A stretch of DNA of 64,000 bases from an uncultured Caulobacterales bacterium. GTDB lineage: Bacteria > Pseudomonadota > Alphaproteobacteria > Caulobacterales > Maricaulaceae. The notes beneath the pieces are model-generated. The model was not told where the DNA came from, did not search any database, and saw only the letters and a program-made list of their open reading frames with translations. Shown piece by piece: positions 28,308 through 38,392 of the stretch. The position numbers and the translations under genes are program-made. Position 1 is the stretch's first letter. Every line of letters starts with the position of its first letter. Location of the stretch: NCBI GenBank assembly GCA_938003545.1, contig CALKXY010000008.1, positions 1-64,000 of the forward strand, in the 5' to 3' direction.

Positions 28308-28437
28308 GCATCGTCCCCTTAAACGGGTACTCATTAGACCCATTATTGAACAGACTTGTCACCCACGCAGCACCAAGGTGCAAGGGGCCAAACCTGCACA
28401 CATCTGTGGATGACCTAAAACATGTGCCAAAACGCGA

Positions 28438-28461
28438 ACAGGGCACCCAAAGGCACCCTGT
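28438..28461 (-). terminator. Probable terminator after the TonB-dependent receptor gene
   Basis: On the minus-strand transcript ACAGGGUGCC and GGUGCCCUGU pair over 10 bp with two G-U wobbles and a 4-nt loop. On the plus strand the same positions would be A/C mismatches, so the fold is strand-specific. It lies 29 bp beyond the receptor stop; the T tract after it is weak. Confidence 0.5.
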
Positions 28462-28490
28462 TGATAATATTTAAATCTGAGACCTAAGCC

Positions 28491-31400
28491 CTAGAAGGTA
28501 TAACGCAAACCCATACGAATTTGATAAAGCGATGCGATATCGCTAGGTGAAGAAATTTCCTCATCGCTATTAAAGTCGGTGAAGCGGTACACGCAATCCC
28601 CTGCAGATACACATGCCGTACGCGACGCGTCGCCAGACAGTTGAGTTGCACCAACCTGAATCACATTCCCTTCGGCATCGGTAACACGACTAATACCATT
28701 TAGTGCGACATCTGCAGCTGTAACAAGGTCTGCACCCACAAGTGCGATGCCGTTATTCCCTGGTCCACGACGCTGTTGACCCCAATCGCTGTCAATTAAA
28801 TTGGCAACATTGAAAATATCTAGTTCGAAACGAAGACTATTTTTACCAACAAATTTTTCAAATTTATCATTAATAAATGGAAGCTCTTGCGTAAAACGGA
28901 AATCAAAGCGACGGTTCCATGCAGAGCTATCGGAGTTTCTGTCAAGGATTCTCCCTTGCTCAAGGCCTTGATTATTTACATAATTTACAAACGCCGCTTC
29001 GTCAAAAAGAGGATCAAGCACAACATTTGCATCATTTACGACACCATCCGAAATGGTCGGCACATATAATAAATCGCCAGTGTTGAACGGACGTTCACCG
29101 TCGCCTGCGCGACCAAACAGTGGGTTATTTCCATCTACATCAAATGTGTAAGAGAAAGGCGAACCAGATGTAATTTGTCCGAAGAGATTAAACGTCGATT
29201 TCAAGTCAGCAATAATTTCGTTTTCATAATTTATGTTAATTTTGAACGCATGCTCTGTTTCAAAAGGTGAACGTCCTGCAGATGGATTATTGCGATCAAA
29301 GTCTACAATCGCACGTAAGTTTGAAACACCACGAGAACTAGACCCTGGCGTCACTGTTTCAATATTTTGATTTGCATAAGACACATCAAAAGCGAGTCCA
29401 TTATCAAATGACTTACCCAATGAAGCGGATAATGTGAGGGATTCACCCGCATCAAAGTTCGTTAATGCGATAGCATTGTTAATTCCAAGATCGTCTAAAT
29501 CAGCATAGATTGGACGTCCATCAGGCGCAGTACCGATTGGCATCGCATCATCCAATTGTGTCTGCGCAATGTTTTCCCAACGGAAGCCTTTATTTGTAGC
29601 TGAATAAAGGCCTTGTAAAGTTAAACGCCAATCTGAACCTAAGTCCAACCCACCAATTCGGGCATCAAACTCTTGATCAATCCGCAAAGACGCCTTCCAA
29701 TCGGTTGGTGTTTCAAAATCGGGGCTGATGACATCAATCGGACCTGGGTCGTTCGCATCGTTCGCTGTAATGCTATCGAGTAAAGATTGTGGTGTTCCAT
29801 CAAGCGGACTTGTATCTGTGAAATCACGACCACTTTGGAAGAAAACTGGTGGCGTAAAGGCGTTAGACACCCAAACATTCGGGGCTCCGCCGCCAAACAA
29901 TCCAAAACCACCTGCGACTGTTGTACGATCTAAAGGCTGCCAGTTAAATGAGGCTCGCGGCAAGAATACATCGTTCCCATCTAGATTTTCAGTATTTGAA
30001 AACCCGAAGCGGTCTTCAAAGAACGTACGCTCCTGCGGCTCATCACTTTGTATGATAACTTCGTAACGTAATCCTGCGTCTAAACGGAAGTTCGGTGAGA
30101 CCTGCCAACTGTCACCAACAAATAATGCCAGCTGGTCAAAGCCCCAAACTGCGCGAATATCTTCTCGGATGCCTGTATCAGGTAATTGCACATCAACACG
30201 ACCAGGTGCTCGATTACGTAGTTCATCTAGGTCATTAAAGCGAAATTCACCGATGGAACGTTGCGCAAACAAATTATCTAAATTATACTTTTGAAACTCT
30301 GCACCGAAACTAATGTTATGCGCTCCAAGAGTATACTTACCTTGTCCGAAAAGCTGAAGTCGCTCATCCGAAAATGTATTGCCTTGACGGAAACGATCAC
30401 AGCCGCCCGTTAGGAAAAGACTATCACGTGTATCCAGCACGTTATCGCCATCATCAATGAACCCTTCAAACTCTGTGCCCACAAGATCGGCTTCTGATAA
30501 ACGAATATCAAATTCACCGACACCGTCGCCAGCGTTACAGAACTGACCACGTTCATTTTCTTTGAAGTTAGCACGGAATTCTGTTGAAAACGTATCTGTC
30601 CAATCAGAGAAAAATTGAGCCGTGTAAGTTTTTACAGCCTGGGGCGTAGCATAATATGCAGATTGAAAATTTGTTGGCGCTACATTGGAAAAACCATTTT
30701 CCTGAGTATCTTGATACGTAAATGATGCGCGATGATTGTTGTTAATTTCCCAATCAATTTTACCTAAAAAACGCTCTGTCTCTTCTGGCAGCGCGCTTGA
30801 TGTTGGGCGGCCGCCAAGGTCAAAATTATAGACTTCTTGGACAATATCATTGATGCCCGCATAGAGGTCTGGGTTAATGCCGTTCCTTTGGTCCGCTGAT
30901 ACGAAGTTTGCGCCCGCGCCTGTAGTGAATTTATCATAGTTCACAAAAAAGAAGAGTTTGTCTTTGATGATCGGTCCGCCAAGCGAGACACCGAACTCAT
31001 CTTCTTGGAATTTTGCTACATCAATGTCGCGTCCGCCAGTTTCATTACCAAAGAAATTATCGCTTTGAATGTAGTAATAGGCAGACCCATCAAACTCGTT
31101 AGTTCCTGACTTCGTTACCACGTTAATCAAGCCACCTGTGAAGCCTGAAATTGCTGGATCATAGTCAGAAGCCACAACAGAGGCGCTTTCAATCGCGTCC
31201 AAAGAAATAGGTGACCTCTGCGTAGGGAATGCAGAGGAAGAAAGTCCGAAGTCATCACCCTGAAGCGCGCCATCGACCGCTAATGCCGTGAAGCGAGGGT
31301 TAACACCTGCAATTGAGAGCTGACCTTCGCCATCAGAGTTGGAGAGTGGGTCACGCACCAAAATACCAATAATGTCCCGGTTTGTAGACGCTCCATCCAA

Positions 31401-31850
31401 AATATCAGATTCGGAGAACGCTGTTCCAACGCCATCACCAATATCAGTACCCGACGCTTTTGTTCCAACAGCTACAATTACGTCTTCATTTTGGTCGTCT
31501 AGACGCAATCGTAAATTATTTGAAGATGGAGTGAGCCGGATGTTCTCTTCGATTAAATTACCCGATGCTGACGTAACAGTAACCGTGTACGGCCCCCCGA
31601 CTCTAAGACCAGATGCAAAAAATGAGCCGTTACTAGATGTTGTCGCCGTGCGTGCTGATCCAGTAGGTGTGTAGACGATTGTAATAGACGCGTTAGAAAC
31701 CGCAGAGCCGTTTGAATCTGATAACGTACCCGAGATGGCTGAAGAGGTAAGTTGAGCATGTGCAATACCCGACGTTGAGGCGATTGTCAGGGCCATTGCT
31801 GACGCTGACATGACGGCGCGAAGGCCGAAGGATGCGATAATATTGTTCAT
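28491..31850 (-). CDS. Oar-like TonB-dependent outer-membrane receptor
   Basis: 1119 residues. Signal peptide ending AHA before QLTSSA; an N-terminal carboxypeptidase-regulatory-like beta domain (~40-110: ISGTLSDSNGSAVSNASITI); a plug with GVNPRFTALAVDGALQGDD and SGFTGGLINVVTKSGTNEFD; then a long beta barrel ending YQIRMGLRYTF with terminal Phe. Receptors of this Oar type take up large or unusual substrates, or take part in protein export, via TonB; the substrate cannot be told from sequence. It stands alone, with its own terminator and a 254-bp upstream region. Confidence 0.92.
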   Translation of the reverse strand: MNNIIASFGLRAVMSASAMALTIASTSGIAHAQLTSSAISGTLSDSNGSAVSNASITIVYTPTGSARTATTSSNGSFFASGLRVGGPYTVTVTSASGNLIEENIRLTPSSNNLRLRLDDQNEDVIVAVGTKASGTDIGDGVGTAFSESDILDGASTNRDIIGILVRDPLSNSDGEGQLSIAGVNPRFTALAVDGALQGDDFGLSSSAFPTQRSPISLDAIESASVVASDYDPAISGFTGGLINVVTKSGTNEFDGSAYYYIQSDNFFGNETGGRDIDVAKFQEDEFGVSLGGPIIKDKLFFFVNYDKFTTGAGANFVSADQRNGINPDLYAGINDIVQEVYNFDLGGRPTSSALPEETERFLGKIDWEINNNHRASFTYQDTQENGFSNVAPTNFQSAYYATPQAVKTYTAQFFSDWTDTFSTEFRANFKENERGQFCNAGDGVGEFDIRLSEADLVGTEFEGFIDDGDNVLDTRDSLFLTGGCDRFRQGNTFSDERLQLFGQGKYTLGAHNISFGAEFQKYNLDNLFAQRSIGEFRFNDLDELRNRAPGRVDVQLPDTGIREDIRAVWGFDQLALFVGDSWQVSPNFRLDAGLRYEVIIQSDEPQERTFFEDRFGFSNTENLDGNDVFLPRASFNWQPLDRTTVAGGFGLFGGGAPNVWVSNAFTPPVFFQSGRDFTDTSPLDGTPQSLLDSITANDANDPGPIDVISPDFETPTDWKASLRIDQEFDARIGGLDLGSDWRLTLQGLYSATNKGFRWENIAQTQLDDAMPIGTAPDGRPIYADLDDLGINNAIALTNFDAGESLTLSASLGKSFDNGLAFDVSYANQNIETVTPGSSSRGVSNLRAIVDFDRNNPSAGRSPFETEHAFKININYENEIIADLKSTFNLFGQITSGSPFSYTFDVDGNNPLFGRAGDGERPFNTGDLLYVPTISDGVVNDANVVLDPLFDEAAFVNYVNNQGLEQGRILDRNSDSSAWNRRFDFRFTQELPFINDKFEKFVGKNSLRFELDIFNVANLIDSDWGQQRRGPGNNGIALVGADLVTAADVALNGISRVTDAEGNVIQVGATQLSGDASRTACVSAGDCVYRFTDFNSDEEISSPSDIASLYQIRMGLRYTF

Positions 31851-32104
31851 TTAGGAAAACTCATACGTGATCGGTTTAGTTTGACTGCGGATAATCTCTC
31901 AACATGACAATTTAATGACACGCAAATGTGATTCATCGTCATAAATCTGTGATTCTGGCTTCAGTCGCAATCAGCCTATCGACTCAAACGCCCTTAAACA
32001 TGGAAAATCTGTCATGTTTGCACTCTTCTTGTCCTCAAAAATAATTTTTGAATAAATTTCATTCAATGTATGTTTTTTAGAATCTGTTGCCTTAAAAGCA
32101 CACT

Positions 32105-32743
32105 ATGTTGGCGTTTTCTCCTATTCCCGATTCCCCTCGTATATTGGCGATTGCTGGAGGAAGTTGTTCCGGTAAATCCACATTGGCTGCCTATCTGCGC
32201 GATTATGTGGGCGCAGATAATTGCCGCCTTATTCGTCAAGACGACTATTATCACGACATTCGCGAACGCGGCGGATCACCTATGGTCAATTTTGATATTC
32301 CCGAGGCCTTAGACTTTGAGCTTCTGCGCGAAAATTTATTGGCCTTTAAACGCGGCGAAGCCGTCGCCTTACCCAATTACGATTTCACGACGCATCAACG
32401 GCGCACACCCACAGAGCCGCGCAACCCAAGGCCACTGATTATTCTAGAGGGCATTTTATTATTGGGGCAGCCCGCCTTGCGTGATGTATTTGATCACAGC
32501 GCCTTTATGCGTTGCGCGCCAGAGCTACGCCTCTCACGACGTTTAGAGCGCGATACAACAGAACGCGGACGCTCTCGCGATGATGTGTTGCGGCAATTCC
32601 ACGATCAGGTTGAACCCGCACATCAAGCCCATGTTAGCCCATCGCAAATCTATGCAGACCTCGTCATCGATCAGACCGAATATATTACAGATATGACGCG
32701 TGTGGTCGAATCTCTCGTGGCAATGGTGAATGCGGGCGCGTAA
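32105..32743 (+). CDS. udk: Uridine kinase-like P-loop kinase
   Basis: 212 residues. Walker A GGSCSGKST (18-26), RQDDYYHD (44-51) and LPNYDFTTHQRR fit the uridine/cytidine kinase group, which phosphorylates uridine and cytidine with ATP or GTP. A nucleoside transporter gene starts 31 bp downstream on the same strand, supporting import plus phosphorylation of pyrimidine nucleosides. Other members of the phosphoribulokinase/uridine kinase superfamily cannot be fully excluded. Confidence 0.85.
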   Translation: MLAFSPIPDSPRILAIAGGSCSGKSTLAAYLRDYVGADNCRLIRQDDYYHDIRERGGSPMVNFDIPEALDFELLRENLLAFKRGEAVALPNYDFTTHQRRTPTEPRNPRPLIILEGILLLGQPALRDVFDHSAFMRCAPELRLSRRLERDTTERGRSRDDVLRQFHDQVEPAHQAHVSPSQIYADLVIDQTEYITDMTRVVESLVAMVNAGA

Positions 32744-32774
32744 AGGCGTAGTCAGTCAAATTTAAAGAGTCTCA

Positions 32775-34016
32775 ATGGAACATCGCGCCTTTGGCCTAAT
32801 CGGCATTGTCCTCATTCTTGTCATTGCTTGGGCAGCTTCAGATAATCGCAAAGCCATTCGCTTGCGTACGGTTGGTGTATGTTTCGCCCTCCAAGTTGCG
32901 ATTGCAGTTTTCGTGCTTTATATTCCTGTCGGTAAAAGCGTTTTGGAATTCATGGCGGGTAAAGTCACAACGCTGCTCTCCTATGCCGATGCTGGGATTG
33001 GGTTTGTCTTTGGCAATCTGGCAGAGCTGAGCGGCTTTTCATTCCTGATCCGTGTTCTGCCCGTCGTTATTTTCTTCGCGGCCTTGATGGAAGTTCTCTA
33101 TCACCTAAAAATTATGCAGATCATTGTGAAAGCGGGCGGATCAGCCATTCGCTGGCTGACGGATACACGCCCTGTTGAGAGTCTGAACGTTGTCGCGAAT
33201 ATTTTCGTTGGCCAAACCGAAGCCCCGCTTTCATTGAAACCTTATTTGTCTGGCATTGGGAAACCTGAGCTGTTTACGATCATGGTCTCTGGCCTCGCCT
33301 CTGTGTCCGGTACGGTTTTGGGCGGCTATATCGCGTTAGGCATTGAACCGAAATATTTACTAGCGGCCAGCTTCATGTCTGCACCCGCCGGTTTGTTAAT
33401 GGCAAAAATGATTATGCCTGAAACGCGCATTGAGTCGCGCGCAGAGAAAATCAAAGAAGCTAAGGCCGTTTACGCCCTCGCAGATGCAGGCCCGCGTCAC
33501 CCCAATGTAATTATGGCGGCCGCTGTTGGTGCGCAAAATGGAGTCAGCCTCGCGGTTGCGATTGGTGCAATGTTGATTGCTTTCATCTCTTTAATTGCGT
33601 TGTTGAATGGCCTCCTCGGCTGGGCTGGCGGATGGTTTGGGCAAGATGATCTTTCGATGCAGATGATCTTGGGGTGGGTGTTCTCACCCATCATGTGGGC
33701 CGTCGGCGTACCCTGGGCAGAAGCGCAAGCCGCAGGCGGTATTTTTGGCGAGAAACTCGTCATCAATGAATTCATCGCCTTTGGGTCGCTGATAGAAATG
33801 GAAAGCGGCCTAACACCTAAAACTGTTGTGATTTTATCTTTTGCGCTGTGCGGCTTTGCCAATATTGGCTCTATCGCAATTTTGCTGGGCGGTCTCGGCA
33901 CACTCATTCCTGATCGCATGCCAGACATCGCGCGCATGGGTGTAAAAGCCATCTTCGCGGCCAGCCTCGCCAATCTGATGAGCGCGGCCTTGGCTGGGAT
34001 ACTTGTTGGGATTTAG
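32775..34016 (+). CDS. Concentrative nucleoside transporter (NupC/CNT family) 2
   Basis: 413 residues, a paralog of the transporter at 27060-28307: NIFVGQTEAPLSLKPYLSGI and LCGFANIGSIAILLGGLGTLIP match its hallmarks, and the N-terminus RAFGLIGIVLILVIAWAASD is alike. Follows the uridine kinase gene by 31 bp, so it is probably co-transcribed and imports the kinase substrate. Confidence 0.92.
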   Translation: MEHRAFGLIGIVLILVIAWAASDNRKAIRLRTVGVCFALQVAIAVFVLYIPVGKSVLEFMAGKVTTLLSYADAGIGFVFGNLAELSGFSFLIRVLPVVIFFAALMEVLYHLKIMQIIVKAGGSAIRWLTDTRPVESLNVVANIFVGQTEAPLSLKPYLSGIGKPELFTIMVSGLASVSGTVLGGYIALGIEPKYLLAASFMSAPAGLLMAKMIMPETRIESRAEKIKEAKAVYALADAGPRHPNVIMAAAVGAQNGVSLAVAIGAMLIAFISLIALLNGLLGWAGGWFGQDDLSMQMILGWVFSPIMWAVGVPWAEAQAAGGIFGEKLVINEFIAFGSLIEMESGLTPKTVVILSFALCGFANIGSIAILLGGLGTLIPDRMPDIARMGVKAIFAASLANLMSAALAGILVGI

Positions 34017-34110
34017 GCGCGCGTCATTATTTGACCCATACAAGGCCCCTCCATTGCCACCGAGTATGTTTCATCGCAGAGAGTGTTTTCGATATTGAAA
34101 GAGGTCCGTC

Positions 34111-35994
34111 ATGAAATTTTCCCGTCGCACATTATTGCAAAGCTCTGCTGCCGCTGCGGCGACAACGGGACTCATGACGACAGGATGCTCTGAAGCCGAC
34201 CGCGCGCGGGACACGACCTCTACCTCAGACATTGTTCATCCAGAAAGATTGGATACTTACGGTTATATTCTCTTGGGAGAGGCCAAAGACCTTATGCTGC
34301 GCGCCTATCCTGAAACTGCATCCAGCGTCGGGGTTGATACTGGCGACTATGCCGCGTTGAAATCTCAGCTGACGGACCGCTCCTCAGCTGGACAGGTCAA
34401 AATCGCGGGCGACACCAAAGCCCTTCTCGCCAAGTTAAAAAGCGTCGATACGGATCAGCTCTCACCCGAAGCTGCCCTAGACATGGATGTCGTCACCTCT
34501 GTCTTTGAACGCGCAGTGGAAGGGTTTGATTACGGCTTTGGGGATGTTGCCTTGCTAAATTACAATTGGTCCTATCGCAACGCACCCTATGCCATCGCGC
34601 AAAACACGGGCGCTTTTGTTGAGATCCCTAGCTTCCTAGATGCGTCTCATTCCATAAAAACAACAGATGACGCCGACGCTTATCTTTCCCGTATGCAAGC
34701 CTATGCCGCGCAGCTGGACGGTGAATCGGAACGCGTGAAATCCGACGGTGCGCGCGGCGTTATCCTGCCAAATTTCCTGATGGGGAAAACACTCAGTCAG
34801 TTACGCGCAGCGCGGGATCGTTCGCCTGCAGATTGGGGGCTCATTACATCCCTCACAGATCGCACGGCAGAGCTAGGCACATATGACGCCGCAGCCCTAT
34901 CCATCGCGACGCAAGACATCATTCCAGCTCTCAACCGCCAAATTGAAGCCTTAGAAGCTCTCGCCCCCAAAGCCACATCCGATGCAGGCGTCTGGGCAAA
35001 ACCCAATGGCGATGCCTATTACGACTGGACACTTCGGTCTGGCACTACAACCACAATGAACCCCGATGAGGTTCACCAAATGGGCCTTGACGAACTCGCC
35101 GACCTACAGTCTCAAATGGAGCCTATTCTGCAATCCATTGGCTATACGCAAGGGTCCGTCGGTGCGCGGATGACGGCATTGGGCGCGGATAAACGCTATC
35201 ACTTCAAACCTGGCGATCCGGGCCGTGCAGAAATCATGGACTTTATAGAATCCACTGTCACAGAAATCCGAGGTCTGATGCCGCAAGCCTTTGAGACGCT
35301 GGTTCCGGGCTTCTTGAAAGTCGAACGGATCGCCCCCGAAGTCGAAGCCGGCGCGCCCGGCGCATATGGCGGGGCAGGATCAATCGACGGCACGCAACCT
35401 GGGCATTTTTGGATTAATCTGCGCTCGACCGATTTGCATAATAAATTCAACCTTGCAGACCTGACCTATCACGAAGCCATTCCAGGACATGTCTGGCAGG
35501 GGGAATATGCGTTCAAGCAATCCCTCACGCGGTCACTCTTAGCGTTCAACGCCTATTCCGAAGGCTGGGCTCTTTACGCGCAGCAAATCGCGGATGAGCT
35601 TGGGGTCTATGATGATTTTCCTGTTGGGCGTTTGGGCTATCTACAGTCCCTCGCCTTCCGCGCCTGCCGTCTGGTGGTCGATACGGGCTTGCATGCCAAA
35701 CGCTGGACACGTGAAGAAGCAAATCAATGGTTCGTCACGAATAACGGTTCCAACCCCGAAGAAGTCCGCGGCGAAATTGATCGCTATTGCGCATGGCCAG
35801 GACAAGCCTGCGGGTACAAAGTCGGCCACTCCGCGATCAACCGCTTACGCATAAAAGCCAAAGCTGAATTAGGTGATCGCTTTGATTTCCGCCAGTTCAA
35901 TGACGCGCTTGTTCTGGGCGGTAGTGTCCCAATGACAGTCCTAGAGCGCGTGATAGATAATTATATCGCGCGGGAGAAGCTAAACGGCCTCTGA
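34111..35994 (+). CDS. Tat-exported DUF885 lipoprotein, metallopeptidase-like
   Basis: 627 residues. The N-terminal SRRTLLQSSAAAAATTGLMT is a twin-arginine signal, ending in a lipobox-like TTGC with the probable lipidation Cys at about 26. The DUF885 domain fills the rest. It carries HEAIPGH (H454-H460), a zinc-peptidase-like motif with two more residues between the histidines than in HExxH, followed by WQGEYAF. AAAGAGG precedes the ATG at proper spacing. Likely a periplasmic peptidase anchored in a membrane; the substrate is unknown. Confidence 0.88.
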   Translation: MKFSRRTLLQSSAAAAATTGLMTTGCSEADRARDTTSTSDIVHPERLDTYGYILLGEAKDLMLRAYPETASSVGVDTGDYAALKSQLTDRSSAGQVKIAGDTKALLAKLKSVDTDQLSPEAALDMDVVTSVFERAVEGFDYGFGDVALLNYNWSYRNAPYAIAQNTGAFVEIPSFLDASHSIKTTDDADAYLSRMQAYAAQLDGESERVKSDGARGVILPNFLMGKTLSQLRAARDRSPADWGLITSLTDRTAELGTYDAAALSIATQDIIPALNRQIEALEALAPKATSDAGVWAKPNGDAYYDWTLRSGTTTTMNPDEVHQMGLDELADLQSQMEPILQSIGYTQGSVGARMTALGADKRYHFKPGDPGRAEIMDFIESTVTEIRGLMPQAFETLVPGFLKVERIAPEVEAGAPGAYGGAGSIDGTQPGHFWINLRSTDLHNKFNLADLTYHEAIPGHVWQGEYAFKQSLTRSLLAFNAYSEGWALYAQQIADELGVYDDFPVGRLGYLQSLAFRACRLVVDTGLHAKRWTREEANQWFVTNNGSNPEEVRGEIDRYCAWPGQACGYKVGHSAINRLRIKAKAELGDRFDFRQFNDALVLGGSVPMTVLERVIDNYIAREKLNGL

Positions 35995-36085
35995 AAAGAA
36001 TAGATATCCTAAATCAAGCATAAACGGCTATCTCGATAAAGAATATCATGGCTCTAATACCTTTACTTACCCCCTAAGCTCAAAG

Positions 36086-37975
36086 CTAAAACTTTCCGAT
36101 GGCTTGAACCCCATTCAGATCTGATATCTCTGACCTTATGGTTTCGCCAGTGGACCAACGTACGTCGACGGTTTGCGCCTCTTTGCATGTACCTAATCCG
36201 AAATGTATCATGTCATTGAGCGATTGCGAGTAGCGCGCACCGGATGACCCGACGCGGCGCATTTGCGAGCGTCCGCATCCGGCGACTGTGACCAGAGCAC
36301 CGCGCGGGCTGGCGCCGTCTTCAAGGGAATGACCGATATGCAGAGTTAAATAATTTGCATCTACCGCAGAGGCTTGGCTGTTTTTATACAAATGCCATTT
36401 ACCTCGCTCATTTGAGTATAAGATATCGACTTGGCCATCTAAATTATAATCTATCGCTCCGGCCTCTGAGCCAATCGCGCCAAGCTCCGGCGAGGAGATA
36501 CCGTGGTTTTTTGCCGCCTCAAACGTGCCGTCGCCCTGATTTAAAAATAGCGTCTGCGTGTTCGCTCCCGCAAGATTGCCCCTCTCAACGGTGAAGATAT
36601 CCTGAAAGCCGTCATTATTATAGTCAGCGACGGCAACACCGCTAGAATGCCCCTCTATAAACACCCCCGCCTGTTCGGTGATGTCGACAAATTTTCCGCC
36701 TCTGTTTTCAAGCAGGACGTTATGCAGCCTAGGTCGCGGCTCTGTTGGGCGTGCTGATTTTACATTATGGATGACGCCTGTGGTTGGAGAGTGCGTATTA
36801 CCGGCCACACGCCATTTATCATTTCCGACATAGCCTATATATATGCCTTTTTCATCAGTTACATCCGGCCAGCCTAGCGCGTCACTACTGACAAATTCAA
36901 TGTCACGTCCGGAGTGTTTTTCGCCGATTGTTTTAAACTCTATTCCGGGTTCTCCTGTGAACAGTTTTTGATCTGGCCAAGGGGCTTGGTAATTCTGCAA
37001 ATCGAAGGTCTCACCGATTTCCAGATCCGGTAGACGGAAGCTCCCACGCTTCGTGTAAAATGCAAAAGTCTGGGTTTCGGAATCGTAGAATGTCTCGCCG
37101 GCCGTGTACTCGGCGCTACGGGTGACAAACAAATCGAAGTCGCCATCATTGTCAAAATCAAGTTCTTCAACGCCGGTTATATGGTCGATTTCCAAAGGCA
37201 ATATTTCATCAGATACATTTTTAAATGATAAATCACCGCCGCCCCGATGGGCCGACATTGGCGCTGCGCCCCCATAGATCAATAAATCCAGCAGATGATC
37301 ATTATCAAAATCCGTGACTAAAAGTCCCTCGCCGTCAACGCCGGTCTTTAGAAGGCTGGAGTGATATGTCAGATCACCCTGCCCGTCATTACTATAAACA
37401 TAGTTTTCACTATTCGGTGCTTTAAGGTTGGACGGGAACCCTAAGAGTAGCAGATCAAGGTCGCCGTCATTGTCGCCGTCCATAAAATTCGCAGTGCGGC
37501 CCCGCATATTTTTAAGCGGGGTACTGAACGCTTTGGAATCGGTAAATTTACGGTCTTTGGAGACTGAATAAACTTTGGCGTTGCGCGCATTCTTGCCGGA
37601 GCCACCGCCGCGCGTAATAACAACATTTATATCCCCGTCTTTGTCATAATCACCGACGGCTATGCCGTGAGCATCCCCCATGATGACGTCAATACCTTTG
37701 GAGTAAGCTCCGCCATTATTCCAATAAACTTTTATAGCATAGCCGTGGTCATTCAGCAGTAGGTCCGGAAAACCGTCCCGATCCAAATCGGCGATGACTG
37801 GCGCGCCCCATTTTCGGCGATTTTTTGACTCGAAACTAATATCGCTATCTGCGCTTGTGAACAGAGTTTCAACGGATGTAGCGTCCGCCGTATGCGGTAA
37901 CGAAATTGCGGGCTGGCATGCCGTCAATGCAGCGACGGAAATTACAATATACCGTTTTTTATATACTTGTATCAT
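36086..37975 (-). CDS. FG-GAP/VCBS repeat protein with ASPIC/UnbV C-terminus
   Basis: 629 residues. N-terminal signal with a lipobox-like LTAC at about residues 17-20, so probably a lipoprotein. Repeated DxDxDGxxD calcium-type loops of beta-propeller FG-GAP repeats follow (DLDRDGFPDLLL, DYDKDGDINVVI, DGDNDGDLDLLLL, DFDNDHLLDLLI, DYNNDGFQDIFT). The C-terminal ~90 residues, with VGSSGARYSQSLNDMIHFGLG, are the ASPIC/UnbV module. Stands alone on the minus strand with 620 bp of non-coding DNA upstream. A surface or secreted binding protein is likely; function unknown. Confidence 0.85.
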   Translation of the reverse strand: MIQVYKKRYIVISVAALTACQPAISLPHTADATSVETLFTSADSDISFESKNRRKWGAPVIADLDRDGFPDLLLNDHGYAIKVYWNNGGAYSKGIDVIMGDAHGIAVGDYDKDGDINVVITRGGGSGKNARNAKVYSVSKDRKFTDSKAFSTPLKNMRGRTANFMDGDNDGDLDLLLLGFPSNLKAPNSENYVYSNDGQGDLTYHSSLLKTGVDGEGLLVTDFDNDHLLDLLIYGGAAPMSAHRGGGDLSFKNVSDEILPLEIDHITGVEELDFDNDGDFDLFVTRSAEYTAGETFYDSETQTFAFYTKRGSFRLPDLEIGETFDLQNYQAPWPDQKLFTGEPGIEFKTIGEKHSGRDIEFVSSDALGWPDVTDEKGIYIGYVGNDKWRVAGNTHSPTTGVIHNVKSARPTEPRPRLHNVLLENRGGKFVDITEQAGVFIEGHSSGVAVADYNNDGFQDIFTVERGNLAGANTQTLFLNQGDGTFEAAKNHGISSPELGAIGSEAGAIDYNLDGQVDILYSNERGKWHLYKNSQASAVDANYLTLHIGHSLEDGASPRGALVTVAGCGRSQMRRVGSSGARYSQSLNDMIHFGLGTCKEAQTVDVRWSTGETIRSEISDLNGVQAIGKF

Positions 37976-38279
37976 ATCCGTGTTCCTTATTGTGTCCTAT
38001 GCTGTATAGGCTTTTTTGATCTATAAAGGACGCGACTAGCAGGAGCAACAAACATCATATGTTTGAACGAAGATGGCCGAGACTTTATACTTATTCACCG
38101 CGAAGTAAGCGATATAACATTGACCGATAACGGCTTTTTGGGTGTTTAAACCGCCAGCCTAGCGTCCACTCAACCCCAAAAGGGAACATCTGTCCACGTT
38201 TTGATGCTAAGCAATCCTATAAAACCACGCTTTTATAAAACATGATCCGCACCCTTTAAACCTGTCTCACACTGATCTT

Positions 38280-38302
38280 GTTCTTTCGGACATGGGACAG
38301 GT
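38280..38302 (+). repeat. 23-nt motif, copy B (shared with 112-134)
   Basis: Matches the minus strand of 112-134 at 22 of 23 positions; the single difference is T versus C in GGACAYGGG. ACCTGTC just upstream can pair with GACAGGT at the 3' end of the motif and close a ~30-nt loop, suggesting that the motif works as RNA. Confidence 0.6.
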
Positions 38303-38366
38303 GAGGCGTCGCTTACTCGTTCGGAGGGCTGTGTGAAACAAGACTGGTTTGACGGCTTCGCTCGTT

Positions 38367-38392
38367 ATCTTACGCATTGATCTTACGCATTG
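38367..38392. repeat. 13-bp tandem duplication
   Basis: ATCTTACGCATTG occurs twice in direct succession with no mismatch, in non-coding DNA. Probably a replication-slippage duplication. Confidence 0.7.

Noticed and set aside
28305..28343. Longer start of the first nucleoside transporter at 28343
   Set aside because: It lacks a Shine-Dalgarno, while AAGGGGA sits before the ATG at 28307 and the shorter N-terminus matches the paralog.
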